64,000 bases of DNA from Gigaspora margarita (lineage: Eukaryota; Glomeromycota; Glomeromycetes; Diversisporales; Gigasporaceae), in the NCBI GenBank assembly GCA_009809945.1, contig WTPW01002265.1, positions 27,517 to 91,516 on the forward strand. The letters run 5' to 3'. Shown one piece after another: positions 44,471-56,993 of this stretch (positions are counted from its first letter, which is position 1; every line of letters starts with the position of its first letter). A program made the position numbers and the translations under genes. The notes beneath the pieces are model-generated. The model did no database searches. It was given only the letters and a program-made list of their open reading frames with translations, and had not been told where the DNA came from.

Positions 44471-45966
44471 TACTTACTTTATATTTTTATTAGCACATTT
44501 CAAATATAAGATCTATAAAACTTATCCTATTAGCATTATTTTAAATATATCCTATTTAGTTATTAGCTGTTTTCAAATATAACCTTTTTATCCAATACCT
44601 ACTTTTCAAATATAACCTTTTTTAAAAAAAGGGCATATATTAGCAATTTTTAAAGTATGATCTCATATAGATTGTTTGGGATTCTGGATTAGAGTTAGAG
44701 TTAGATTAGAGTTATATTTAGAATTCAAAGCAACTTTATAAGTAACATTTTTGTTAAAAATACAATAGGTATTATTTTGAGAATACAATAGAGGCTACTT
44801 TAATAAAATTTTAAGAAACATAAAGGGGTGCACAGCTGTGCAGGTGCATATTTTAAATAAACTCTAATAAATAATTTAAAATTTTTAGTAAATAATTAAA
44901 CATATTTGGCATGAACAATGTTAGCATATGTCCAATGTCCAATTTAATCATATTAAAATTAGATAGACATAAGGGTTTTTGCCTTGAAAATGACTTAATG
45001 GACTAGAAATTTTTTTGAGTAAATAGTAAATAAAAATTTTGTAACCAAACAACCCAAATTTGTTTTGTTTACTAATTTTAGATATGTTCTTTGAATAAAA
45101 ATTAAATTGAATAACAATGCCTGTTTAAAATTGATACAGTACAGAACAGTGAAAGATATCCAATCTATACATATAGGCACCAATTTTGGGTGCTTACATG
45201 ATCAATTCTGATTGGCTAATTTTGGTGCAATCGATTTTGATTGGCTAAAAACCTATATATGTTTTCTTTTTTTCTATATTAAATGCCAATTTTTTGAACT
45301 CATATAAACTTTAATGCCTTATAACTTACTTAAAATTAAAAATAAGAAAAATTCCTCTGACAGAAATGTAGTTTATCTAAAAATCTATCAATTTGTCAGA
45401 GGGTTTTTTGATTTAATTTTTTTAAAAAAGTTATAACAATTTAAAATTTTACTAATAATGAATGAATGTCTTTTACTGTCTAGTAATGTAGTAAAATATT
45501 TATCTGTTATATTAATCATTCTATTCTATATTTAAAAAATCTTCTGGACTTCCTTAACTCATTTTAATATTAACTAGTTATAATATTTGCATGAAATAAA
45601 CTTTATGTTTTATAAAATAAGATTTAACAAAAATTTCAATTTTGGTTTAGGGATCTCAGAACCCTATTTTTAAGGCAAAGTCTTATATAACCAATGCTAA
45701 CACTGTGTATGCTGTTTAGTCTAAATGATTGCTAGAGATATGGGACCTATTTCTTTAACTTTTATATCTCTAGTTTTTTTTTGAAATAGCTTGTGCTATA
45801 GCTTTATCTATATTTGCAATTAGGACTTACCATTAAACTAATTATTATCTTTGCTCTTGTTGGGTTTATTTAATTATAACTCCAGTACTTGCTTTTTATT
45901 TTTTTTTTTTAGAGTTCTTTTTCCTGGTTTATTCAACTTCTAATTCTGTAGCTTAGAAAGGTTCTT
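44471..45966. other. AT-rich spacer with a small hairpin
   Basis: No gene. CCTCTGACA at about 45354 pairs with TGTCAGAGG at about 45404, a possible 60-bp micro-element or chance stem. Confidence 0.5.
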
Positions 45967-45968
45967 TA

Positions 45969-46396
45969 CAGAAACTACCTAATTTTTTTTAATGATTTAT
46001 TATAATCTTAAAGATTATAATAAAATTATTAAAATTATATCTTATAATCATCTTATGATACTAATCTTAAAATAATCTTATAATAATCTTAAAATAATAT
46101 TAAAACAATTTTATAATCATCTCAAAAAAATCTTAAAACAATCTTAAGAACATCTTAAAATAATCTTAAAAAATCATTATATAATTATTTTATAATATTT
46201 TATAATTATTAAACTATAATATTATTATTAATTTTAGATATTAAATCTTAAAATAATCTTTTAATTATAAAAAAAATAATAATCTTTCAATTATAAAAAA
46301 AATAATAATCTTTTAATTATAAAAAAAATAATAATAATAACTTTAATATTATCTTAAACTATCTTAAACTCATCAAGAAAAAAGTGCTAGTTTCTG
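45969..46396. mobile_element. Small TA-flanked element, 428 bp, AATCTTAAAAT word interior
   Basis: Ends CAGAAACTACC and, inward from the right, CAGAAACTAGC, flanked by TA (45967-45968, 46397-46398). The interior is almost wholly degenerate repeats of AATCTTAAAAT. Confidence 0.6.
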
Positions 46397-46398
46397 TA

Positions 46399-47284
46399 AA
46401 GTAATTGTTTAGTTTTAAGTACTATTGGTCTTGCTCTTCTTGGTACATGCTTCTGAAATACATGTTCTTTTTTCTAGTACACTCTACAGTAGCCTGATGA
46501 TAGAGTTCTCCAAATCTTTTTGGTGTACTGTATGTTTCTGACAATAAGCTATCCTTTTTGGCCAAAAGTTATTAAAAAACATGGGGTAACTTACTTTTAG
46601 ATTGTTAATTTTTCAAAAAATAGAAAAGTGCACTAATAAAAAGTTGTTCAATAGCACCAAATTTTACTATAGATATATTTTAATGTTTTGAACAACTTTA
46701 CTTAATAGCACTTTTAATGTTTAATTAGTAAAATTTAGTCTTTTATATCTAGCAACTGGTAGTAATTTTTTAAAAAATTTTTTAAAAAATGAAAGAGGTA
46801 GCTTCTTTTGGAGCTAGCTTATTCTTATTTATAGTTAGTTATATTCAAGGTTCTTATTTACGTGTTATCAAAAGTTATAATTAGATATCTTCTAGTTTGA
46901 GTCTTATAAGCAGTTTCTAATTACTCATTTCTGGAATTTGGTATACTTTAGGATTAATTATGAGTTTGCATTACCCTATATTAGTTTGTATTGTTTTATA
47001 TAATACTATATAAATGCCTAACAAGTTTTTAAATATATTTTATTTTTATAACAGGTACAAATCTGCTAATCCAATTATACAGATTAGTTACTGCAATACA
47101 AGCAGAATTTTTAAAAATCTGTTTCTAGTAGGATTCAAGCTCTTGATCTGCTACTTGGAATATAACAACTTAACTACTTCTCTAAATTACATACCTTTTG
47201 ACTAATATTTAATAAATTAAATAAAAATAATAAAAAGTTATTTACAGTAGGTTTATAAAAAGCTATTACCTTTTAATTATAAAA
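46399..47284. other. AT-rich spacer
   Basis: No supported feature; open frame 47014-47205 has no recognisable domain. Confidence 0.5.
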
Positions 47285-47430
47285 ATTTTTAAATTAATAT
47301 AACTTTTTAAAAACAAAAGATATTTAAAAAATTTTTTAATTATTTAATAGTTTAAACAAAAGGCTATTAAATTATTAATAAAACTTTTTAATAACTTTTG
47401 TTTTTAGAAAGTTATATTAATTTAAATTTA
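47285..47430. repeat. AT-rich hairpin
   Basis: AAATTAATATAACTTT and a following AAAAACAAAAG are repeated inverted about 80 bp later (CTTTTGTTTTTAGAAAGTTA). Confidence 0.55.
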
Positions 47431-47735
47431 TATATAATTTAAAACTTTGATACTTATATATAAAAATATATAACAAAATTTGAATTTATTAACAAAATTT
47501 TAATGTTTATTATAAATTTAAAATTGTATTAATTTTGTCTATATTTTTATTAAATATTATTACAAATTTATTATAAAATTTAAAATTGTTTTATGTTTGT
47601 CTCTATTTTGATTGAATAAATAACTTATACTATAGCTAAAAAATTGGGTCTATATATAAATTATATTGTCTTTAAATAAAATACACTATACTAAATTAAA
47701 ATAAATAAAAACTTAAATATATTAATAGGGAATAT

Positions 47736-48355
47736 AAATTTGTCACACTTGTGACATTTTGCACCCTCTGATTCAACCAGTCAAATTGCTTAATTTTGTA
47801 GGCAAAAAAAATATTTTTAAAAATTAAAGTTTTTACTTAATAAAGTGTAAAATATATATAAATTAGCACACCACATAATGTAAAATTTTATTCTGAACAA
47901 CCTTTTCTAAGTTACAGAGATAGATTGTCTTAGTAAAAAAGGATAATTTATAAGAAAAAACAAAAATTTAAAAGTTAGCACATATAAAACTTTTTTTTAC
48001 TAAAACAATCTATTTTTTTAACTTAGAAAAAGTTGTTTAGCATAAAATTTTGCATATAATAATTAAAATATAAATATAGATTGAATTAGTAAAAAAAAAG
48101 TTCTATATGTGCTAACATTGGAAATTTTTGTTTTTTTCTTATAAAATGTCTTTTTTTACCAAGATAATCCATCTTTGTAACTTAGAAAAGGTTGTTCAGA
48201 ATAAAATTTTACACTATATATTTTGTTATCGCTTATTTATTCTTATATTTTACTAGTAAAATTTTAGTTTTTTAGAAAAATTTTTTTGTCTACAAAATCG
48301 AGCGATTTGATTGGTCGAATCATGGGGTATGACATTTCGCGAGTGTGACAAATTT
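47736..48355. mobile_element. Foldback element, 620 bp, AAATTTGTCACAC ends
   Basis: Ends AAATTTGTCACACTTG and, inward from the right, AAATTTGTCACACTCG. The inverted similarity continues inward through CTGATTCAACCAGTCAAAT / ATGATTCGACCAATCAAAT and past TTGTTCAGAATAAAATTTTA-like segments, so most of the element is one hairpin. No convincing target duplication. Confidence 0.75.
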
Positions 48356-48504
48356 CTATTCTTATATTAATATTACAAATTATATTTTGTAGCAATAGAT
48401 ATATATTAAGATCAAAAAGTATGGTTTGTCATATAATATAAAATATATTTTAATAAACTATATAAAAACAAAAATATAAATACATATTACTCTGGTTATT
48501 ATAA

Positions 48505-48800
48505 TACTTGGATATGGTGGCAATTATTTTACTAATAATTACTTTACAGATACTGGGTTTTACTATCACTAACAAGTTCATTTTACCAATAGTTAATTTC
48601 ACTATCTGGTTATTGTAATTATGGTTAGGGTAGGATCAAGATAAAATTAGAGCTAAAGTTAGTATACTTTATAAAAAAACTTGTTGGTAAAATGAGTTTT
48701 GGTAAAATGCACTATTAGTAAAATGAACTTGTTAGTGAATAATTTGTTAGTAAAATGGAGTATCTGTGAAGTAAATGTTAGTGAAATAATATGGACTCCT
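48505..48800. repeat. Inverted repeat with GTAAAATG-type words
   Basis: TTTACAGATACTGGGTTTTACTATCACTAACAAG region is roughly inverted at 48700-48800, with GTTAGTAAAATG-like words repeated between. Probably a small foldback; boundaries not set. Confidence 0.5.
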
Positions 48801-50427
48801 TGGATATAATGACATTATAGTAAAAACTTTTTATACCAATATTTTTTTTCAAAATTTAATATAAAATATCGGTATAACTTACGTTATTAATATTTTAAAT
48901 TTTTTTACTAATAATTCAAAAGTGTTGATATAACCAAAGTAACATGTATTATATAAATTAATATGCAAAATTTTTAAGCAAATTGTAATCTTACAAACTA
49001 TATTAGTTATATAATTTAGCAAAATATACTTATAAATATAAGAGTATCTCTTAGATAAAAACATGTTTAATATTTTTTAAACTCTAATCTTAACTACAGT
49101 CATCCTCCTATATAATCATTACCCATATAGTCACAACTCTATATAATCACATCAAAAATATGATACTATTTTTTTTATATTAAAACACCTTTATACAGTC
49201 ACAATTATATTATAATTACTATTACTTTTTTTTAGAATTTGTTGGCCAATTTTAATAATAAATTACTTCTTCACAATTACATTTATAAATAATTATAAAT
49301 AGTTTCTATATTAGTCATACAGTTTGTTTTACAGATCATAGGGTAAATTTTTTACCATGAAATTTGAATAATTGTCATACATATAATGGCTCAATTTTTA
49401 TAGTAAATTGCAATGGTCACCTACTTTCAATTATTTATTTCAAGGGTTTCTAAAAAGGCAACTGCACTTGTGATATGCATTTTGACAATTCAGAAAATTG
49501 ATTTCTTTATTATTTGCAAGTTTAAAATACAATACAAAATAAACCTAAGAAGAATACAGCACTTAAATTTGGCATTTTGTTTTATTTTTATATGTATTAA
49601 ACTGCTGATTATTTTATTTCTATAAACTTACCAAGCTTGTTTTATAAATTCTAAACTACTAGAACTATTAAAAAATTGCAAGTTACAACTACAAGGTACC
49701 AGATTTGATATGTCGACCTGTCAAGTTTAGAAATCATGTGGTTACAAAGAAATTTTAAACTAGTTAAACTAGAATTATTACTAATAAGATAATTTTTTAA
49801 AATTAAGTAGCTTGAAACAGTTTATAAAATTTCAACTGGGTTTGTTTAATGAATACCAACGAAGTTATTCTCATGTGAATCTATCTTACTAGAAGGCATC
49901 AGGCTAGTTACAAGTTATAAAATAATTAGAACTAAGATTAAAACTAAGATTAGAACTAAAGTTAGTTGCAAAATCAAAAAAAATTGTATATTTATTAAAA
50001 AATGTTTATTCAGTTTAAATAAAAAATCAAATAAAAATTGATTCAATTAATTTAAATATGCCAATTAATAAATAATTTCAAATACATAATCAATATGAAT
50101 AAATACAATTAACAATAATTCAAGTATTCTACTCAATAAATTGCTAGAATAAAATACAAAGATTCAATCTATTTTTTTTATGAGTTATTTTGACTAAATA
50201 CAAAATTTATATTTTGAATTCAAGAGTCTTCATACTATGTAAAATTACTTCAAATTGGGCTTGTTGCAGTAAAAGAGATGAAATTAACAAAAAAAATTTT
50301 GGCACAAAAAATTAATTATCTTATGAACTGTCAAACATAATTATATAATTTGGTACTATTCAATTTGTTTCAATTAGATAAATTAAATAATACCAAAATT
50401 ATATACTTCTGATTAGTATTACATGAG
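48801..50427. other. AT-rich spacer with one mariner/pogo-type end at 49097
   Basis: TA followed by CAGTCATCCTCCTATATAAT (49095-49116), then ATATAGTCACAACTCTATAT, resembles the left end at 7440. No matching right end is nearby. Otherwise no gene is supported; short frames at 48879-49064 and 49413-49625 are not convincing. Confidence 0.5.
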
Positions 50428-50443
50428 AAAATCAATTTTTTGT

Positions 50444-50972
50444 TTTTTTTTAAGTTTTTACAACCAAGTACCATGTCTAGGTTCTTTATTAATTAATGAA
50501 AGTAATGAAACACATATATATATAGTACAGTAAATTCTATTAACTACATGTGAATGTTTAACTTGGACTACTTTATCTGTGGCCAAAGTTGGCTATGCTT
50601 CAGATGAATGTTCCTCATAGACTTCAGTTTTTTTCCAAATTTTAACCTTAGACAATCTGTTCTACCCAACCAACAGGCCATGGTGCTTCAGAAAAACCTG
50701 CCAGGAGTTCGTGACTTGATTTTCACTACGTCTCATGCCTTCAGTTATCCAAATCATAGTTCCTGAATAACAAGTTTAACCTCAGAGGCTTGTGTTGCAT
50801 CAATCTACAATCTGACCTGCATTAGGTCTGTCAATTGATGTTCTGGGTCCCTGGTACCATGGTGTTGCAGTTCTCTAATACAGTTAAGCCAGACCATAAA
50901 TGGTGTTCACCGCCAACGAGATTTGAACCAGTGACCTTGGAGCATAACTGCTATGCTATCGGACCCAAGGTC
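50444..50972 (-). mobile_element. tRNA-derived SINE, copy 3
   Basis: The minus-strand head at the right end has TAGCATAGCAG (A-box-like) and a GGTTCAAATC-type B box. The body differs from copy 1 in most of its length but shares the pattern of TCTCATG(C/A)CTTCAGTTAT and GGGTCCCTGGTACCATGG. T-run (A tail) at the left end. Target duplication AAAATCAATTTTTTGT (50428-50443) and AAAATTAATTTTTTGT (50973-50988). Confidence 0.85.
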
Positions 50973-51297
50973 AAAATTAATTTTTTGTAACAATTTTTTT
51001 TGTTAAATTCATTACTTTTTTCTGTATTAGGCCACAGTATTAAGAAATTACTCTAAAATAAAATATTGTAAATTTAAATATATTATTTTAAAGACAATTA
51101 TCTTTCATCGCTAGTGCGATGCATCGCTACCCCCTGATCGACCAATCATTTTGTTTGTTTTGATTTTACATTAATCAAAACAAAATAAATAGTGGCCAGG
51201 TTAAGATAGGATTAGGGTTTAGTTAAGGGCAATAGTTAGAAGACCTCCTAACCCAAAATTTTGCAAGGAATTTTTTTTGTTAAAAAAATTGTAGTTA

Positions 51298-54200
51298 CAG
51301 TTGCACCCCCCTAAGTGCACGCCCTCTAAGTGCAAACCCTCTCTATATGCAAACCAAAGCTCGGTCCCGAGCTTGGGACTTAGTCACCTTCGATATTCTG
51401 CATATGCACAAAATTCTGGGGTACCAAACATAATATGCATTCCCCGTAAATGCACGCACGTGACTAAACTTAAAAACTGACCAATCATAACGCATATAAT
51501 ATTCTGTATTCTATTGTTGGCACGATACTCTAACTAAATTTATATTTGCACAATTTAAATCCTAGCGACCATTTTTTATACATTTCATTGCAAAGTAAAA
51601 GCAAAAAAATAATTTTTTAAACTTTATTTTAGATCGTTTCGCATAACAATCTTGGCCCACCAAAAAATGCCTACCAAAAAATGTTCAAATGAGTCTATAT
51701 ACAGATAAGTATTGTTAAACATATAATATCTTATCTATTAAAAAAAATTTACTAAAATTTATAAACCAGATCTTTTTTTATATGCAACCAACACAAAAAA
51801 TCCTAGAGCCTTATTAGATTGAACGAAACATTTAAAATGAATTAACTTTCTCCCGTAAAAAATTGATCAATTTTACGTTGTTGCATTTGGGTTGCTTTAA
51901 CTCTTTTAATAAATTTTTCTACTTTTCTTAGGGCATTGACGTATTCTTCTGCATCATCTTGTTGAAGCAAAAATGTACGCATGGTTTCCAAACTCACATT
52001 TGCTGTATTAGCACTAACTATAGGAATTTCAAGACTATCATCTATATCTTCCAATTCAACGGTTGTTGGTTCATCAGCTCTAAATGTTTCAACAAGATTG
52101 GTAATAACTTGGTCATCCGAAAGAACTTCATAAATGACGTTTTCTTCAGGAATTGCCAAAAATTCTTCATCTGGCATAGGATCAGGAAGGTCGAGAGTTT
52201 CAAGTGCGTTCAAAATATCATTAAGTACAGGATTTGCAGTTCAACACAAATCTTCTGAGGGACTTCTTAAATAGAAGCTGGTATCTGCAGGAAGAATTTT
52301 TGTGTGTGACCAACAATTCCGAATTGTACTGGTGCTAACTTCATCCCAACTTTGAATAAGAAAATGGATAGCTTGTAACATGTTCATTGTTAAATTTTCT
52401 GCACGCTTTCCATTTTCGATTTCTTGTAGCATCCAACTTAAAAAAATTATAAATTTTTAGATTCAAATTTGTACGTACGTACAAAAGTATTTTTTTATTT
52501 TTTTTTAAAAAAAAAAATCTAAAAGTTTACTGAATATGAAGACGACGATAATGCCTTTTGAAGCTTACAATAATTCCTGCGTCCATGGGCTAAATTTTCG
52601 AAGTCGTGTTTGGAGGTAAAAACGAAATGTCAGTATATTGGAGAGTAATACTAGTAATATCATGACTAGTGCAGTTGTCGAGAAGTAAGAGCACACGTTG
52701 ACCATGATACTTAAGGCCAACTTGGCGATCAAATTCTTTAACCCATTCCTGGAAGAGTGAAGTAATCATCCAAGCCTTAGCATTATTTCTGTATGTCATA
52801 GACAAATTACTGATATTGATATTTTTAAAGCAGCGCAGTTTTTTGTATTTTCCAATTACAAGAGGATTAAATTTATGTGAGCCAGCCATGTTTGCACAAA
52901 GTGCAATTGAGAGGCGTTCCTTGCTTATTTTACGCCCCAAAAGACGTTGAGTTGCCAACGTCCTATCAGGTTCCAACCTAAAGGTAAATTTTATTAAAAT
53001 AATTAAAAAAAAAGTCTCAAATCTATTAAATTATATTCACATAAATATACATAGATGAGAAGTTTATACCAATAGAAAAGACCCATTTCATCCATGTTGT
53101 AAATTCTTTCAATAGGGTAAAGCGCACACAAATCTTTTATCAAAGGCAACATTTCATCAATTGCTACCTCATCAGCAGACGCAGCCTCTCCTTGAAGTTT
53201 ATGTAGACGAATACCATTTCGACTTTTAAATTTATAAAGCCAGCCGGGGGAGAAGTTTAGCGCTCCTTGAGGAATTTCCAAACTATCAGCAAGTACTTTT
53301 GCTTTTTCGATAAGCAAAGCATCACAAAAAACAGTTCGATGCTGATAAATCAGCACGAACTCCTTAAGGGCAAGATCAAGTTCTGGATAAGTAATGGTTC
53401 TGTGACGCTTTGCATTCGAATTAACAATTTCATTTTCAATTCGTTGATCACTTGTTTTCAAAATATGCGAAACTGTGCTTTCATCAATTGTAAGGTTCCA
53501 CTTGTCCTCAATCTATTTAACGTATTGAGACTGAGTTCTTTTATTTTCATGAGCATAAACACAAAAATCGCGTTTTTGTGCATCAGTAAGAGTTGTTCTC
53601 TTGGGCATTGTTCCTAACAAAAAAAAAAGTTGATTACACAGGGATAAGTATTTAAGAGTTTTTTTATACTATTTTTAACGTATATGATCAAAAGGGTTTT
53701 TTTAATTAAGATTTTTTTTTGCTTTAAAGGTGTCATTTTTATAAATAAGTTAATAAAGCATTTAATCGGGTAAGTTTAAATAAGGCCATTGGATTTATTA
53801 GAGTAGCACGTATAAAATCAAATCGATATCTATCGATATCATTGTACTTTATTAGAGCAATTTAGTAATTGAAGAAGGTACAAATTTTAAATTTAATACG
53901 TAATATGAGTAATCCGAATCAGGTGAATCTATAACGATGAAAAGTGACTAAATAAAGTACGCCATCTGGCGTCCCCTCAGGAGGGTTTAATAAAAAAAAA
54001 GATGAAAAGTGTAAGATGATTTGTAAATAACGTGTCAATTTGCTCAAATTTGCTCTCAATTGTGTACAATTACTGATTAAAAAATTTTTGTGGCTTGAAC
54101 TCTCGTTTTTGAATGATATCATGCTTGATTAAAATGGCGCGTGGTAGTAGAGTCGCATTCATTTACCTTCTAAAAATGAAATATCAACTGTTATTATAGT

Positions 54201-54848
54201 ATTACCATTATACCTGCATTACTAGATTCAGCAAGGCGATAAATAGCTTACTTTAAATTCCCACGATTAATTCTAAAATTCCCTATGACTAATTCTGAAA
54301 TTCCTCCATGATTAATTCTGAAATATCTATTTTTAATTCGCTACAACAAATTCAATTGCTAATTTTATACTATACCTGCAAAGTTCTAATCTCGAGTCAC
54401 TTTTTGTTTAAATTTAAAGTTTTTGAAATCGAAATTCATTTTTCTTATGTTAAAACTGGTTTAGACCGATTTTAACATAAGAAAAATGGATTTCAATTCC
54501 AATCTCTAATATGCGCATATCTGATACGTACGTATATACATATCAGATATATACATATAGTATTATACGTATTAAATATACTTAGCTATGTACAGTCCTA
54601 CTGTATATTTTTTAATTCTTATGTTTTCTCTAAATAAATTAAAGTTTACTATACTTTTTTTTTATTTAATTTGAATTTTTATTACATTAAATGAATTATT
54701 AATTTTATAAATTAATATTCTCTAAATGTATATTTATATCTAATTCCTAAGGCATGCATTTAGAGAGGGTAATTCTATAAATGCATACCCCCTCTAAGTG
54801 CATAATTATGTCTGGTCCCGAGAGCATGCACTTAGGGGGGTGCGACTG
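51298..54848 (-). mobile_element. pogo/Tigger-type DNA transposon, 3551 bp
   Basis: Ends CAGTTGCACCCCCCTAAGTG and, inward from the right, CAGTCGCACCCCCCTAAGTG, followed by further CTAAGTGCA-type motifs on both sides. TA duplication at 51296-51297 and 54849-54850. It encodes a CENP-B-like DDE transposase on the minus strand. A near-perfect hairpin with ~30-bp arms lies at about 54425-54505. Confidence 0.92.
51842..53608 (-). pseudogene. pogo/Tigger transposase (CENP-B-like, DDE_1), nearly intact
   Basis: Start ATG 53606-53608 (MPKRTTLTDAQKRDFCVYA), an N-terminal helix-turn-helix, then a CENP-B-type DNA-binding domain (LNFSPGWLYKFKSRNGIRLH). The catalytic core has Asp in IYNMDEMGLFYW, Asp-Asn in VLLLLDNCTSHD and Asp in PMDAGII. 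Intron 53069-52978 (GT-AG, 92 nt) joins the split Trp codon cleanly, and a second intron runs from about 52531 to 52441. The tail ends QQRKIDQFFTGES at 51842-51844. Three in-frame stops: TAG after QYVK, TAG after NTTSKI (Gln in this family, CAG to TAG), and TGA after SEDLC. No frameshift was seen. It cuts and pastes the element at TA sites; this copy is probably dead but recently so. Confidence 0.9.
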
Positions 54849-55010
54849 TACATAGTCAAAATTTTAAGTTAAAAGCGATTTTTTAAAAATTGTTGTTTCG
54901 CTTTGATTTAACATTACACCTGATCCTGCATCCTGATTGGTCGATCAGTGGGTAGCAATGCATCGCACTGGCGATGAATGATAACTCTCTATTTTAAATA
55001 TATTATTTTA

Positions 55011-55938
55011 TGCTTTAATTAATATTGTTAAATAAATTATTTTTTATAATATTAAATATTCAAAACTACCTGATAAATATCTAAAGCTTCATCTAATAAT
55101 TATATCCCAACTAGTTAAAAAGGACCCTGGACATTTAGTACAAAGGTTATACTTGTTTTTTTTTAGCAAAAATCCCTGAAATTTGAGAAGTAAAAAACAG
55201 TTTTTGGCAAATATCTTGACATTCAGTAATCCAATTTGAATAAACTTTTTTTTAAAATAAAGCTTTCAGTAAGGCATATCTAACAAAAAAAGTTTATTCA
55301 ATTCTGATCACAAGATCAAAAGTTATTTAAAAAAATGTATTTTGTTATTTTTAGCAAATTGGTCCAAAATTGGCCAAAATCCAGTTATGACCTGTATGAG
55401 ATATGTATGGATTCTTAGTTAAAACAAAGCAACAAGATCATACAAACTTAAATAACTTATTTTAAATAAATAGAACTAGTTAAAAAGCAATATAATAGTA
55501 AGTATTAATGAATTGAATAGCTTAAATATATCAGTACATTAAATTAATGAGTGATCTACTTACTATAAAACAGTTTTTTTTTATTTTCTCTACTACTTTA
55601 ATAATGTACTAGCCTTTTAAAGTTTCATTTTGCTAAAAGCTCTCATTACTGTGCATCTACTCAATCACTTTTTATGTTATAAATTTGTATACTGGAAAAG
55701 AAAGTGAAAGAAATAGATAAAATAATTGGCAATGTTTGAGAGCATAATATCTTATAGAGAGAAGTTCTTTTTTTATATTTTTTATATCTTTCAATTTATA
55801 GAAACCTCAGCAATAAGTTTGTTTAAAAGCATATTTTTACTAAGGTTTTAGAAAAAATTTTAAAAATGTAAATTCATAGATTTGTATAATTTATAAAGAT
55901 TATATGATAAAATTTTTGATATGACAAATTGGGTGACT
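55011..55938. other. AT-rich spacer
   Basis: No gene or repeat was recognised. Confidence 0.55.
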
Positions 55939-56640
55939 AATATAGAAAAGTTATGCTTTTAATAATTAAATCAACTTATATGCAATAAGTAAATTTGTTT
56001 GGAAGAATAAAATACACTTACTATTAAATTTTTATACAAATCAGATAATTTTTATTAGTATTGTTTCTAATTTTATGTCTTTTTGAATATAGCTAAAAAA
56101 TTTGTATTTTTTTTGTAGAAACATAAAAAAAAAATATATTAATGAAATATCAACTAATTTACATAAAAATTTATAATGAGTATATTTATTCTCCTGAACA
56201 ACTTTTCTTATTGTATAAAAATCATTTACTTAGTATTATTTTAACTTTTATATATAGCAACTATTAATGATCATATATAGAAATTTTTTTAAAAAAATTT
56301 ATATTGATTATTGATCATTGCTATATATAAAAGTTAAAATAATACTAAATAAAGCAATTTTTATGCAATAAGAAAAGTTTTTTTAGAAGAACAAAATGCA
56401 CTTATTATAAATTTTTATATAAATTGTTGATATTTCATTATATATTTTTTTGTTTACATTTATACAAAAAAAATTACAAATTTTTTAGCTATATTTATTG
56501 GTATGGAAAATGAAAACAATACCAGTAAAAAGTTATCTGATTTGCATAAAAATTTAATAGTAAGTATATTTTATTTTTTCAAACAACTTTACTTATTTAT
56601 AAAAGTTGATTTAATTATTAAAGTCATAACTTTTCTATAT
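55939..56640. mobile_element. Foldback, about 350-bp arms
   Basis: ATAGAAAAGTTATGCTTTTA at 55944 pairs with the inverse ending at 56640, and similarity continues to the centre near 56285 (TAGAAATTTTTTTAAAAAAA). No coding capacity. The right end directly abuts the MITE at 56642. Confidence 0.8.
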
Positions 56641-56641
56641 A

Positions 56642-56824
56642 CAGTCTACTCCCAATATTGTCACACCTGAAATAGTCATGTTTTCTTGAGACTATATACC
56701 AATCATTTGCAGTAATATAAAATTAACTCTCATTATAATCACAAGAAGTGACTATTTTATGTTTCTCTCACTATAGTTACATTAAGTTTCTGTCAGACAG
56801 TGTGACTATAGTGGGAGTAGACTA
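56642..56824. mobile_element. MITE, 183 bp, mariner/pogo type
   Basis: CAGTCTACTCCCAATATTGT and, inward from the right, TAGTCTACTCCCACTATAGT; TA at 56640-56641 and 56825-56826. Confidence 0.75.
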
Positions 56825-56934
56825 TAGAAACTATCTACAATCATATATAAAATTTTTAAAATATCTCTACTAAATTACTTTTTTATATCAATTATAATTT
56901 GTGCTTATATAGAGGCACTTTTATAAAGTTATAT

Positions 56935-56991
56935 ATTTTTATAATCACCATATTAGGGTGTGCCAACTGTGGATTATAGGAAGAACAACTG
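56935..56991. repeat. Solo right end of a mariner/pogo-type element
   Basis: ATAATCACCATATTAGGGTG, then GGATTATAGGAAGAACAACTG followed by TA (56992-56993), matches the layout of the right end at 24700-24760. The left partner was not identified; 49097 is possible but 7.9 kb away. Confidence 0.45.
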
Positions 56992-56993
56992 TA

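Larger units (their letters stand above)
51092..54990. mobile_element. MITE interrupted by a pogo element
   Basis: AGACAATTATCTTTCATCGC on the left and, inward from the right, AGAGAGTTATCATTCATCGC, continuing through GTGCGATGCAT(C/T)GCTACC and TGATCGACCAATCA. Its own sequence is about 350 bp. Flanks share ATTTTAA directly (51085-51091, 54991-54997) and, in a different register, an 18-bp identical run. Confidence 0.75.

Noticed and set aside
44995-45183. Small open frame as a gene
   Set aside because: Base composition and residues match random AT-rich sequence; no start context, domain or neighbour supports it. The same holds for other short frames in the spacers.
49097-56991. One 7.9-kb mariner/pogo-type element from 49097 to 56991
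   Set aside because: Both ends have TA flanks and CAGT starts, but their inner sequences match poorly and other complete elements lie between; kept as two solo ends.
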